Below, one piece after another: positions 11,585 through 23,000 of a stretch of DNA of 64,000 nt. Under the pieces are notes generated by a model, which did not search any database, was not told the origin of the DNA, and worked only from the letters and a program-made list of their open reading frames with translations. Where the stretch lies: contig OW804096.1 in assembly GCA_942159475.1 (NCBI GenBank), forward strand, positions 40,361,744 through 40,425,743, read 5' to 3'. The DNA comes from Sthenelais limicola. Lineage: Eukaryota; Annelida; Polychaeta; Phyllodocida; Sigalionidae. The translations under genes were made by a program, and so were the position numbers. The first letter of the stretch is position 1. The number at the start of each line of letters is the position of its first letter.

Positions 11585-12835
11585 TATTACATAACTATAT
11601 AATATACAGGTGAAGATATGCCATTTTATCATACTATTATATTTCAATATTATCATTCCGTTTTAATTCCTAGCAGAGATTGTACACAGCGAGTCTATTG
11701 TAGGATTTTAAGTAAAAATTTAGTTATTTTGTGGACATCGATAATCACGGAATTCCTTCACTATATTACAGGAGATACATTGCAGACAAGATAGAAAATT
11801 GCTATTTAAACTCTTCTTCCCCCGCTACAGACGTTTCCTACATCTTGGGTGATTGATGTGGGTAACTTGAGCCAGATGAGGGAAGGTGTTACTCTTTGGT
11901 GTTGTAGTTGTAAGGTGAAAGGACTGGGTAAATATTTGGTGTAGTACAACTGGTTAAAAAAAGTCTTTCTTCCATCTTTTATCTCCTTTATCTTTGAATG
12001 ATTTGGACATAGCCAAGTGGTATCTAAACAAACTGTTAAACACAAGTTTTTTTTGGTTTAAAAAAAAAGAATAGTCAAAGTGGGTGTCAGTACTTAAAGA
12101 AGGATATTTTCCCTCAAAGATGTAGCACAAGAGTTTTGTATTAAACCCTCATCCTGTGAAAGGGTCTCTTACTTTTCTTTTTATCAATTTTGTCATTTGT
12201 ATATTTCCAAACTATCAAAATGGCAACGTGTAGGATAAAACGTAGTTTTGTATCTGTACTTTGAATATGAGATTGACCTTAAATGTAATTCTTTTTAAAT
12301 GAAAAAAATATCAACAATTCGAACTTTTTTAATTCTAAAGCGAGGCCAACAGAATAATCGGGTCAGCTATTACTATCTGGTTGCTAATTTTTTTAATTTT
12401 GAGAGACGTACCTGGTAAGTAGTAACTTAAATTAAAATTATGATTTTTTTTCGAGGCAACTCGAGGGGTTGAAGGGAATATATGCATTCACTCCTTCCTT
12501 TAAAATGTTATATCATACTGGTTGGGTGACTATATTCAGGAAAGGACTTGGTATTATTGCGCCTAAATATTACAGAGAAACTTACGAAACAATGTATGAA
12601 TGATCCTGTTTATGGAGATATTAAATAAATACAACAATAAATTGATATCAACAAAAAATAAAAAGAGGAAGGAACACAGATTGTTCGCCCAGGGGTTAAG
12701 AATGCGGGCATTCCATTTCAATACTGCGAAGTAGTTTCCCAAGTCTGTAAAGGATGTTTTCGATTTCTATTTAATTTATATGAACAACTTGTCGCTCCTG
12801 TATATTATGTGTGCTATATATCTGTGTCTGCCCGA

Positions 12836-12836
12836 C

Positions 12837-12867
<31 letters not shown>

Positions 12868-12870
12868 ACC
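12836..12870 (+). repeat. Poly-C run followed by (CA)n
   Basis: Eighteen consecutive C are followed by a CACA microsatellite. On the minus strand this is a G18 tract. Confidence 0.95.
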
Positions 12871-14287
12871 TTCTTTGCCCAGAGACAATCATCCGCTGCT
12901 TTCAGAGATCACATTTAAGAACAATACAATATTGCAAGAATTTACTTGGAATACAATTTTATTACGATTTATTTTTATTGCAAAATTCATAGGACAGAGA
13001 AGAAACCTTTCCAAATTCGTCACAGATGCAAAAAAGCTATTTTGAGTCGATTTTACACTAGAATGGAAACTCACACAACCCTTTACTTCTAACAGACTTA
13101 CCTATATAGCTATCTATACAAGGGCTAACGCAAGTCCCTCTATTCACGGTCTGATAACGTCCGTTCTATAGGAAAAGAGGCTTTCCCAAGTTTACAGTTA
13201 CACATATACCTCTCCTATAGTGGGCAATGAGTATCTGTGTCAGCTCACTGGGTTACAGGGTCCAATAGTACAAGATCTATAGAGGCACATCAATTCTGTG
13301 GCATATCATGGAAAACAAACAATAATTGTTATCGTTTAATTGATGTGGTGGAATGATTACATTTAAGAAATGGCATGGGTTTATTTTAAATCCAGGATCA
13401 TTATGAGAAAGATTTTGTCTATGCCACTAATTGTTTTTCACCAATACATATTTATGAACAAATCTTAATATATTTTTATGTTCATTCAGAAATCTAATAA
13501 ACAAAGGCTATAACTGCGACTACAGTAAATTACGTTTTAATGCACCAAGACCTAATAATAGAATACAACCAGAACAAAGACTAATACATAGAAAAACATG
13601 CCAGATACAAAACTCTATAGTTCAAATATTTATGGCTAACCCATTATGTACTCTGGTTAGAGGTAATATTTATAATTCTGCTAAAAACAACACAACAACC
13701 TGAAACAACAGATATAATAAAATTTGTTGGTAGCCACATCCTGCTAAGATAGTCCCATTTTTCAACTGAGTTAGAGACATAGCTAAAGCAAACGTACTGA
13801 TGTGATTCAGCAAAGGGGGCGAGGATAAACTGTGTAAGTTGTATTCATTATGTATACATTGATCTTCTCGCCTCCTTCTCACAACCCAAGTAAAAAAACA
13901 CAACACATTTTAACCGAGACCTCATCTTTTTTATAAGTAAAGAAGATGAGAGTATTTGTGCAATAAACAGGGAGAACATTTTGTGTGTATAAAAGGTGCG
14001 ATCCTGTAGTCCCTACAGTTATTCTAATAGACTAAATAGGACGCCAGCCATGCAGCAGGTTTGGCACCAACGTTTGTAAAGATGGGAATTGAACCTATGA
14101 ACTGGTTATAAGATGCACTTAATTTATTATCATAAATTAATTGAGAATGAATATTTCTAATTCTCACTAAGCAATATAATGTTCAAATGGCCATCTATTA
14201 TTATTTGCAAATTTGAGTAAATTGAATTTTTTTTAACGGAGCATCACAATAACCAAAGAAAGTTAAGTTCCCCATTACAAGATCTCT

Positions 14288-14560
14288 GTGTCTGTCTGTC
14301 TCTCTCTCTGTCTGTCTGTCAGTATCTGTCTCAAGTCTTTGCCCCCTCTGTCTACACCCCCCCCCCCGCCTTGTTCGTTTTTTTCTCTTCTTAGCCTCCC
14401 GCCCCTTCCTCCACTCTCTAAAGTCCCTCCCCCATGTCTGTCTCCCTCTTCTTTGCCCCCCCCCCTTCCCCCACTCTCTCACTAAAGCCCCCACCCCTCT
14501 CCCTCCCCTTTTCTGTCTTTCTTTTTCTCTTCTTTGCCGCCCGTCCCTTCCCCCACCCTC
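14288..14560 (+). repeat. Pyrimidine-rich low-complexity tract
   Basis: A CTGTCTGTCT/CTCTCT microsatellite grades into about 200 bases of C-rich pyrimidine with several runs of 8-9 C. The apparent open frames on both strands are composition artefacts. Confidence 0.9.
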
Positions 14561-14974
14561 TAAAAGGTTTCTAGGAAAGTAAGGGATCTATCCCAAAGTG
14601 AATTAGTAATTGTGACTGACAAAGTTCAGTCTGGCCTGAAGGGAACAAACCAAGTAGTAAACTAGAGCGGACACAAAGAGCACCAGATAATACCCTTCAT
14701 TAACCACAACTGTTTTCCCAAGTTACTCAACTCTGCAGTAGGATTCTCTTTTCTTGGAAGAGATCCCTCGGTGGGCTGAGACCACAAACAATTAAAGCAT
14801 CCCTCTCAACATTCAAATGTTTATTCTATGTTTCTCTACATAATCGTATCCAATATGTAGGGATAATATCCATCAATCTAAACTTTGTTTTTAATTGTCT
14901 GGAAAAGTATCTTTACAAAATGCCTGGGATACAATCATTACCCTATATATATACAATGGAATATGACATATAGG

Positions 14975-15225
14975 ATTGGATTTATCAATATTCTGCTGCT
15001 GTGTTATTGTTATACACGAATTTAAAGTGAATCCACTGAAAACTGCCGCCGGTGAGCGATAATTCCAGCGGGTCCTCCAAATACAAATGTAGCAAAAACA
15101 ACTGGACAAAATCCTCCACAATTTCGCTCAAATGACTTTTAGACGGGTTGAAAAAAAATGGAACAAAAACGTAAAAAATATCTACCTATTTTTACCAACG
15201 GTAGCTGCCTGAGAGTGCAGCTTTA
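14975..15225 (-). mobile_element. Repeat of the TTAAAGCTGCA family
   Basis: Its right edge reads cctgagagtgcagctttaa, the reverse complement of the left edge of the element at 60157. The two also share tcaat(a/t)ttctgctgc, tatacacgaattt/tatacaggaattt and ccggtgagcga in the same orientation. Ends inverted relative to a shared interior are what a small inverted-repeat transposon gives. No coding capacity. Confidence 0.55.
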
Positions 15226-15908
15226 AGAGCTCAAAGTAAAATAGTGTCTTTTACACCAAAGATAAGAAAAACAAGGATTTCCCAATCTAAATCCCAGCCT
15301 ATCTATACACCTAACCCAATACAAACAATTGGCCACCAATTAACACATGGGCCACTGTATGCAGACAGTACAAATGGCTAGCATTAGGCCAGGCTTGGTG
15401 GCCAAGCAATGGGCTCTAGTGTAAACCAAGGAGCAGTGGTTGTACAAACAGGAGCCAGGCATCTATTAGAGCGTTAGGAACTCATCAGTTGGCAACAAGT
15501 TTTTCTTGGCTATCCTCTCTGTGTGTATACTGTTAACGATAAGCTGAGGGTATAGAGGTATATGTATAGCTTTGTATCCTGCAGTGTAGCTCTTTAAGGG
15601 ACGATTTTATGGGTTGGGGTTGTGCTGGGTGGGATCTATAGGGCTCCTGGATGTGGTCCATATTTTGGATCTTTTTACACAAGCAGCAACAAATTAGACG
15701 AAATGTGGGGGGTTTTTTTTAGACATTTCATTAAAGGCCAATTACAATATTTTAATTTAATACTTTGAAAATACGAATATCCACCATGGATGTTTTAGTT
15801 CGTGGCCTCACATGTCACTAAATTAATTCATCTATAAACACAAGAAATGTAATCTTATGCATAGATCCTGTTGATACACTACCGTGTTCAAAATTGAATT
15901 TTCTTATA

Positions 15909-15968
15909 TCAGGTCATGTAAGAGACAAACTATTCTTATCTGATCTGAGAGGTTCTGAGTCTAGACTG
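15909..15968 (+). mobile_element. Right-end fragment of the CAGTCTAGG MITE
   Basis: Only the terminal part is present: attcttatctgatctgagag followed by gttctgagtctagactg, matching the right end of the 11434 and 63052 copies. Confidence 0.65.
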
Positions 15969-16689
15969 CAATCATGTTTTCTCCAAATTCTGCAAGTCAC
16001 CTTATTGTACACATCTTACCACCCTGACTCATATATAAACATTTCATGATCGCTTTAAGTCAATTCACAAATCTCCTGGACATGTTTTAAGAGGTTGCAC
16101 TCTACAGTTAATTCCTGATACCAAGGGGTACAAGTGTATACAAACATTATCTGTAGCGATAAGGAAAACCTCAGTCAAATAGATTTCTCCTTCTCAAATG
16201 CCCCCTTTTTATGGCCTCCTTGGGCTCAAATATCCATTTTATTTCAAACCTGAATGTAAACTTCCTCGAGTAAGAATTGAATGATTCCGGGTGATTTTTG
16301 TAGATAAGGATTTCGGACTTTTCAATGGATTTGTACTGAAAGGTGATACCGTCTGAACATATGTGTTTCTATTATTTAAAATCTAATTATGTTGCAATTC
16401 TCTGTAAATTATTCAAACAAAACTATCAAATCCAGTGATCAAACTCTTCCTGGGGCTGGCAACGAGTTGGTACATACTGGGAAAATAATTTACAGGTTTT
16501 TCCCAGTGTATATTAAAAGAAATTCCTGGGTTACACTATTATATTTCACTCTTGTATGTATCACCACGATGTAGTCATACTTACTACATACTGGTTACTT
16601 ACTGTATTTACCTGACTGTGTTATGTCGTTTGTTCAATAAAATGCCGCTACCCTTGGCGGAAAAAGGAAACGTATATTACATAACATAA

Positions 16690-16790
16690 CATCAGCACAA
16701 TATTGATAACTTCAGTCCTATAGATCAAACAATGCGTACATTTGGTAAGATTATTTAAGTCGTAATATCTGAGAATGCAATCTAAATGTG
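16690..16790 (+). mobile_element. Fragment of the TTAAAGCTGCA family
   Basis: The phrases aatattgataacttcagtc and taatatctgagaatgca are reverse complements of the left end of the 60157 element (ctgcattctcaggtatta, gactgaagttatcaat). Confidence 0.5.
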
Positions 16791-16816
16791 ACAAGCTTCA
16801 AAATAACTTCACTCTT

Positions 16817-17036
16817 CAGTCTAGGCCCAAACCCTCAAACCAGATATAAGCTAGATAAGAATGGTATGTCAGTGAGTGGACGCCTACTACGCTAATCGGT
16901 TTCCTGCCCAGGACTCGGCATTCTAATGGGATTATAATGACATTCTGCGGTCGTAATGGAATTATAATGGCACTTTGCGGTTTGAGGCGAGAGCCTTTCT
17001 CTCCGTTTGAAAGGACTATCTCATCTTTGGGTCTAC
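16817..17036 (-). mobile_element. MITE copy, CAGTCTAGG family, reverse orientation
   Basis: The edge cagtctaggcccaaa and the opposite edge tttgggtctacaact form diverged inverted repeats. The interior runs in reverse order relative to the 9727 copy (gaatggtatgtcagtga, ggacgcctactacgctaat, tttgcggtttgag). Like the 9727 copy it has a doubled cgcaaa/attataat unit. Confidence 0.75.
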
Positions 17037-19202
17037 AACTCTTGGTTACCAAATGAAGGAACTGTAATCATTTTCGTCTACACAGAGCACCTGAAATGCA
17101 CGCGTACATGCATTTATTAGCAATACATACGTAGCAGCAATGCTAAGTATATGTTTTACAGATGGGGTTGACCTCTCTTATCTAGGATGGGTCCGTTTCC
17201 ATGACAACGCTATCATATATCCCCCCGGGATGATGGGATAGGAAGTTGTGACGCTATGGAATTTAGAGCTTTATCTAGCAAGTGCTAATCCACAGCAGGT
17301 CTGTAATGCAGACCCGTGACTTCTCTTATGACATCTAAGGTTAAAGGAGAGGTGGAAACTGTTTGGGAATCTATGAATCTCTCCACTAAAATATAACCCC
17401 TCTGTTTGTAGCTTTTCATTACGTTTTTCGTCATTTGATTTCAATGCCTGTAAAGTTAAAACAAAATATGTTGCCAAAGATTATATTTCTACAATAACTA
17501 ACAAAAAGTCAGCATAACCTTAGTAGTAATATAATAATTTATATTACTACTAAGGTATAACCAATATTTAAATACAGAAACATTGAGGAAACATGATAAT
17601 GGATAATTTCTAACGCTTACAGGACAAAGTGAAAGTGCAGGTAAGGAAACGTCTATAGACTCATCTTAGGAAAGTTTCGTATTATTTATAAAAAGATTAT
17701 ATGAAATTGCTTTCTTGATTGTTTCAACGAAATAACAGGATCTTTATATTGTCTGGTGTCGATATTCACCAAAAAATTTCCAGAAATTTGAGATAATTTC
17801 AAAGTTCCCACACACCATTTAAATCATATGAGAAGCGAGCGGTCAAACGACGGAATTAACTTAATTTAATTTTGCAATTAGCTGATAAGCAGTGATTGCA
17901 CTTTTGGGACCTTATCGCTTGGATTGATGCAGGTTCGATGATTAACCAACATGTGTAACCAATTAAGACTGTGGGCAAACGCTATACAAATATTAGGCCA
18001 ATGAACATAGACGTCTGGCGTGAGGGAGGTTTACCGTCCGTTCCGTTTAACTTGATACAGGACGGAACAATGCTAAAATTACCAAGATTTTGTTCTAATT
18101 AAGTTAATTTTTGGCCTCACTCGACTTCGATTTTTGCCTAGAAGAAATCACCAAGACGACGATTTACATCAAGTTAATTTCTGGTCTTGACTCGACTTCG
18201 ATTTTGTGTTCTTTTATTTTGATTTGATTTTTAAAATTTGGCTTATGGCAAGGAGGTAGATACTGATAGAACATTCTTCGCTGCATAAATCACCACTCAT
18301 TTCATCCCATTTACTCATCATATCACCCAAATATATAAATATATAAAAAAAAATCAGTGCGACTAATACCTGTGCATCAAATGAATGCTTATCAAGGACT
18401 CGAGGGATTGGTATTGATTTGGTTGGTATAGATTGCTTTGAGAGTTTGTAGAGTCAAACCTGTACATGTGGACACATCTCCAACCCAGACACTTCAACTG
18501 TAAGAACAGTTTGGCGTGGTAGTACCAAGTTACGCGGGCTGTACTGTAGCGATGTCTCGCCAGGAATCCAGGGGTGATGTTTGTTGTTCTGGGAGAGAGG
18601 GGGAGAGAGGGGAGCGTGGGTCTCTTCTCCTCCTTCTCCGGGTCAGTTTGCATGGAATATAGTCCTCCCAAGTTGACCAAATCTCCTTCTTCCCAGTGCA
18701 CTATATTTAGCAGGAAAAGGTAGACTTGAATTGTTATTATTTGAACTCCCAATGAAGTTAAGATCTCCCAATGAAGTTAAGATTCCTTTTCCACAAACGT
18801 ATCCCATACTCCAGTCATCGGTTTATCTCACTAAAACATTTTCTTTATTTGTACATGTATATATCCGATGTACAGGTCTATATATTATAGCAACATTTTG
18901 TGGTGCCACTCGCCCATTTTCAGTCAACAAAAACCCCTCTTTTACCTAGAAAAAAAAATACCTAGAACAATTTACCTTGCCTAGTTACTTTGTTTTTTTT
19001 ACACACAAAAAAACTATTTAAGCATGAAAAAAGTCTTCCTTACCAGAAAATCCTTAAAAGATACAGGTCTCCTGTTTAAAACAACTATTGTTCACGGAAA
19101 TAAGACAGTTTTTCAGTTCTGATAGGTGGTTTCAAAATTATTTTTTAAAGTCACCCCCACCCCTACCTAGTTCCCAGCTACTAATGGATCTAATGGTGTT
19201 AT
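17037..19202. other. Non-coding stretch with one hairpin
   Basis: I see no firm gene. A minus-strand open segment downstream of an acceptor at 18701-18702 has some protein-like character but no supported partner exon. Around 18105-18205 a phrase close to aagttaatttntggnctnact occurs twice. Confidence 0.35.
17518..17555. repeat. Perfect 15-bp hairpin
   Basis: The left arm cttagtagtaatat (with a leading c) at 17518-17532 and its exact reverse complement at 17541-17555 flank an 8-base AT loop. Confidence 0.85.
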
Positions 19203-19208
19203 TTTATT
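19203..19208 (-). terminator. Poly(A) signal AATAAA
   Basis: AATAAA on the minus strand, 40 bases downstream of the stop codon of the exon at 19249-19397. Confidence 0.4.
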
Positions 19209-19248
19209 TTATAGTTTCACCTCGGAGTAATTGTTTCTATTCTAAGGC

Positions 19249-19397
19249 TCAGTTCGCCATGGAGAGACTGTAGTCTGGGAAGGGCTCTCCTGTCACCCTG
19301 GAGTAGCGAGGTTGATGGGGTGAAGTGGAGGGCATGTGGAAGCCATCATAAGCGGGGACAGCAGGGCTCACATCTTCTGATATACGATATTGCCACA
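19249..19397 (-). CDS. Probable 3'-terminal exon of an unidentified gene
   Basis: After an acceptor (caccacccatag, AG at 19398-19399) a frame of 48 codons runs to a TGA at 19249 and is followed by an AATAAA signal. The peptide is rich in Pro, Ser and Tyr: WQYRISEDVSPAVPAYDGF, then MPSTSPHQPRYSRVTGE and an end in DYSLSMAN. This would suit the cytoplasmic tail of a membrane protein, which is only a compositional guess. A second acceptor 18 bases further in (cgtatatcag) is possible. The exon needs an upstream exon ending in phase 1. A GC-rich open segment with a good donor at 23477 has that phase, but I cannot show that the two belong together. Confidence 0.4.
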
Positions 19398-21351
19398 CTA
19401 TGGGTGGTGCTAGTGCTGAGTGCTTATAGAGATAACCCACTCAAAACTGGACCAACTCACTTTGTTACTGGTCCAGGAAGGGCCCAAATATCATATATGC
19501 TTAGTATAATCTCAGAGTATGTCTCTGTATAATTTATATTTCGTTTACTCTGAGGAGTGTTGGAGTATTCATCTCTATCAGTAAGTTGCTTTTAATAACT
19601 AATTTATTATCAATCTATCCTTAATTGATAATAACTAATATTGATATACATAATCACTTCGAATGGTGGTGCAAGTGCTATTAAAGATCTTAAACTCTGG
19701 ACCATATCATTTTGTTTCTGGTTTATAGGAAGGCAGCAAGGGCCAGAATATTTTTTATGATCTTTGATTTGAAATTAGGCCACGAAAAAACCTGGAAACC
19801 CCTTCTATCGCCATTGACCACTATTATAAAGCCTTGATATTACATGTCACATGATCAATAAATACGAGTTGGATGCCCAATATAACAGAGATTTTCCTTA
19901 ATTTCTTTTCTGTGCCATTTCCCAACACTAAAATCCTTTTCAAAATTTAAAAATAAAAATGCTATTATTCCTTCCTCTGTCTCTAAGGTTCCTATGTCTC
20001 TCAGATTTTATTGCCATATTTCAAGGTGTAGATCTATAGCATAAAGCGTGTACAACTCACCCATCATCTCTGAACCCAGGCGCAATGACTCAAGTCAAGG
20101 CTTATTTTATATTAGCAGCCTCCCTTGCTGCAGCAGCAGAAAGCAAACCAAATGTAAGAATGCGGTGGTGAAAAACTCTGCCCTCCAGATGAGCAACAAG
20201 TTGTAGAAGTTTTTAACCAACATTCTCCACTTTGAACCAACATTCTCTGATAGGATCAAGTTCTACGGGGTTCTTCGTCTATGTCTAACCGACACATGGT
20301 TAGCATATTTCATGTCTTTATAGTTCATACGAGAGCTAAGATATTTGGAATAGATTTGCAGTCATGAATAAAATATTTCAAGTAGTTTGCTGATGATGTG
20401 ATGATTATGCTTTATATAATGTGAATCTTTTTTTATTATTGGGAACAGTGGCATACTAAAATAGATGAAATATGGGGCATTTATAGTCCTTTTGGCAGGT
20501 TTGCACCCCATGCCATTAATCATTATCACTCATTTGATGCAATTATAATAAGAAATGCCACATACCCACGGTAAATGGTTCGTTACTGGGTTTTGTCCGC
20601 ACAAATTTGTTTTACATGCAAAAGGAAAGTGTTCAAGTGAAAGACACAAATACACCATATTTCAATTGTCCATAAACCTTTGGTTGACATTTATGACATT
20701 CTCCAAAGGACATAGTTATACACATTTTGGTCTACTGACCCATATTTGTGACACATATATGTTAAAGGAATGTGGAAAATATTTTTTTCCAACGAAACTA
20801 AATGAAACCGACATTCTGTGGTGCAGATGGAATCGATTCCAAAGAGTTCTTGCACACCAAGTTCCATTACGACACAAACTCAAATCCCGAGTAGCGAGGA
20901 AGTACCGAAAGCTTCGGTTCTCTTTCCATCACCACACAATAAATAGTTCTATTAAACAGCTGCAATTGTGTGAATCAAATTATAAAATAAGAAAACCCGA
21001 GTGAATGAAAAATATTGTATCTTCCTTCTCTGGACACGTGCTTCGTGTTGTTTACATGTGTTTCCAATAAGATGGTGATCTCCTTTGTATATATTGTAGA
21101 TGATTATTAAACCAAAATGTCAGATAATTTTGTAAAGAAAGAAATAAGAGACCTCCCTAGAGGCTATGGCACTCTTTGATCTTCCCAAAAAAGGGGTTAA
21201 AGCAGCGCAAGTGTCTTTATTTATAGACTTACTTCAAGCCATAGGCATTTATTGTTCGCTGTTTTAGTACAGGAAGAATTCACAGAAAAGAAGTCTTTGT
21301 CTGCGAGGACTTCAGGGAAAGTTTGAACCATTTCTTTTCTGGGATGAATCC

Positions 21352-21368
21352 GGGGGGGGGGGGGGGGG
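21352..21368 (+). repeat. G17 homopolymer
   Basis: Seventeen consecutive G. Confidence 0.95.
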
Positions 21369-22815
21369 ATCCAGGATTAAAACATAGCCCTGTATGAATC
21401 ACAGGGGAGTATGCTTTAACATGTTAGGGAATCTTGGATGACGAACTCTTAAAGAAGGCATTACTAAGTTGAATAAATATGCTGAAATGAAAAGTCCTTG
21501 GGGCTGTCCAACATTGAATGGTACAGTCGGGAACACCCAGAGGTTTTTCCTTAAATTGGGTCATGGTATTCCCTTAAAGCTTTTGAAATAGTGGGTTATA
21601 ATGGAAAACCGGTAATTTCATTTCATGAATAGCGATTTAAAATACGCTTTTAGGTACGTTTATAAAAGGGTGTGAATATTTACATTTCCTTTGAACAAAA
21701 TAAACATTAGAAATGGGAAAACACAAGTTCGAAGAGTTAAACTTCCAATTTGTACTGGAATTACATATTACTTGAATGCCAGCACGACTAATATTTACTA
21801 AGACCTTTTTTCAAAACTTTTGTACAAAATGGTATTGGCAAATATTCCAGGAGGAGGCTGGGTTCACTGCATTCAAAACATAACTCCCGCCTGAAAATTT
21901 TCCCAGCCTTTTTTTAGTCTTTTTCTCCTCCAAGTTCCATGACTTGAGCCAATTTTCCGGGACTATGGACACCCTCTAATTAAAAAGTCTTCACAAAGGA
22001 AAAGCTCGAATCCAAAGAGGCGACTGGGCCACACACAATGCAGGCTGGGTAGAGAGGATCAGATGTTACTAGTTATGCCTAGAGCAGATCAATTACCATG
22101 GAAACCTGGTGTAAACATCATGTGCTGATTAGTTACACTAGTTGATCAGTCGGATAATCTAGAGATCATGCCAGTCAATGAAGAATCAGAATTTAGATCT
22201 ATATTCCCAGCTAAATTGACTATTGAAACATTTAATTTTTCTTATATTGAATATTTTGACGATGAAAATGAAACAAAAGATTCTCATGTATTTCTGTGGT
22301 TTTCTGTGTTTGGGATTTCGATTTTGTTATCATTTTAATGTGAAAATATACACAATGATATTGGCAAGGTCGATAAAAAGCAATCATCGGCCTATTTTAC
22401 TCGAGATCATGGAAAGGGTGTGAAAAGTGATTTGGTCATACATCAACAGGATAGGTAGAGAATCGTTCAATATTATTATCTAATTCAGAAGAGAATAACA
22501 TTGATTGTCCCATAAAATCTCACAGTAATTGAGAACTAAACTAGGTTGGGTTTTTTTAAATAAAACTTTTCGAAAACACGATAGGAGAGTTAGTACCATC
22601 TATAGTCAAGAATGGAAAGTTCAGAGAGTGTTACATTCAAGGCAGAGCCTGAAGTGGTGCATTTCAGGTTAATTTCAGGAGTAAATCTCTAAGGCAACGA
22701 TAGTCTGTTAAATGCCACAGCACAAACAGTGTGCACCCGATGCCTGCAAATGATACGATACAGTAATGGATCAAGGATTTTTGGTACAAGGGGGATTCGA
22801 ATCTCTTATCGGGGC

Positions 22816-23000
22816 GGGGGGGGGGGGGAATAAGTCACCCCACCCCACCCCACCCTCTCTCTCCCTGCCTCTCCCTCCTCTTGTGGTTCATCTCTCTCTC
22901 TCTCTCTCCCGAATTCACTCCCTTCTATGCGTGCGCGGTGTGTCTCTGTCTGTCTGTCTCCCCTCTCACCTTCTCTCTCCAACTCTCTCTCTCCCTAGAC
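22816..23000 (+). repeat. Poly-G and CT-rich low-complexity tract
   Basis: A G run of about 13 is followed by repeated ccacccca units and a long CTCTCT/CTGTCT tract. The open frame through it is an artefact of composition. Confidence 0.9.

Larger units (their letters stand above)
11585..14974. other. Non-coding stretch with low-complexity tracts
   Basis: I find no gene. Long A/T runs and two GC-rich simple tracts (listed separately) are the only recognisable content. Confidence 0.4.
15226..16816. other. Non-coding stretch between small repeats
   Basis: No gene is visible. It contains a fragment of the CAGTCTAGG MITE and a fragment of the TTAAAGCTGCA family, listed separately. Confidence 0.4.

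Noticed and set aside
20555..21004. 149-codon plus-strand frame
   Set aside because: Long for this composition, but no domain, no exon signals and AT-driven residue use; not enough to call a gene.
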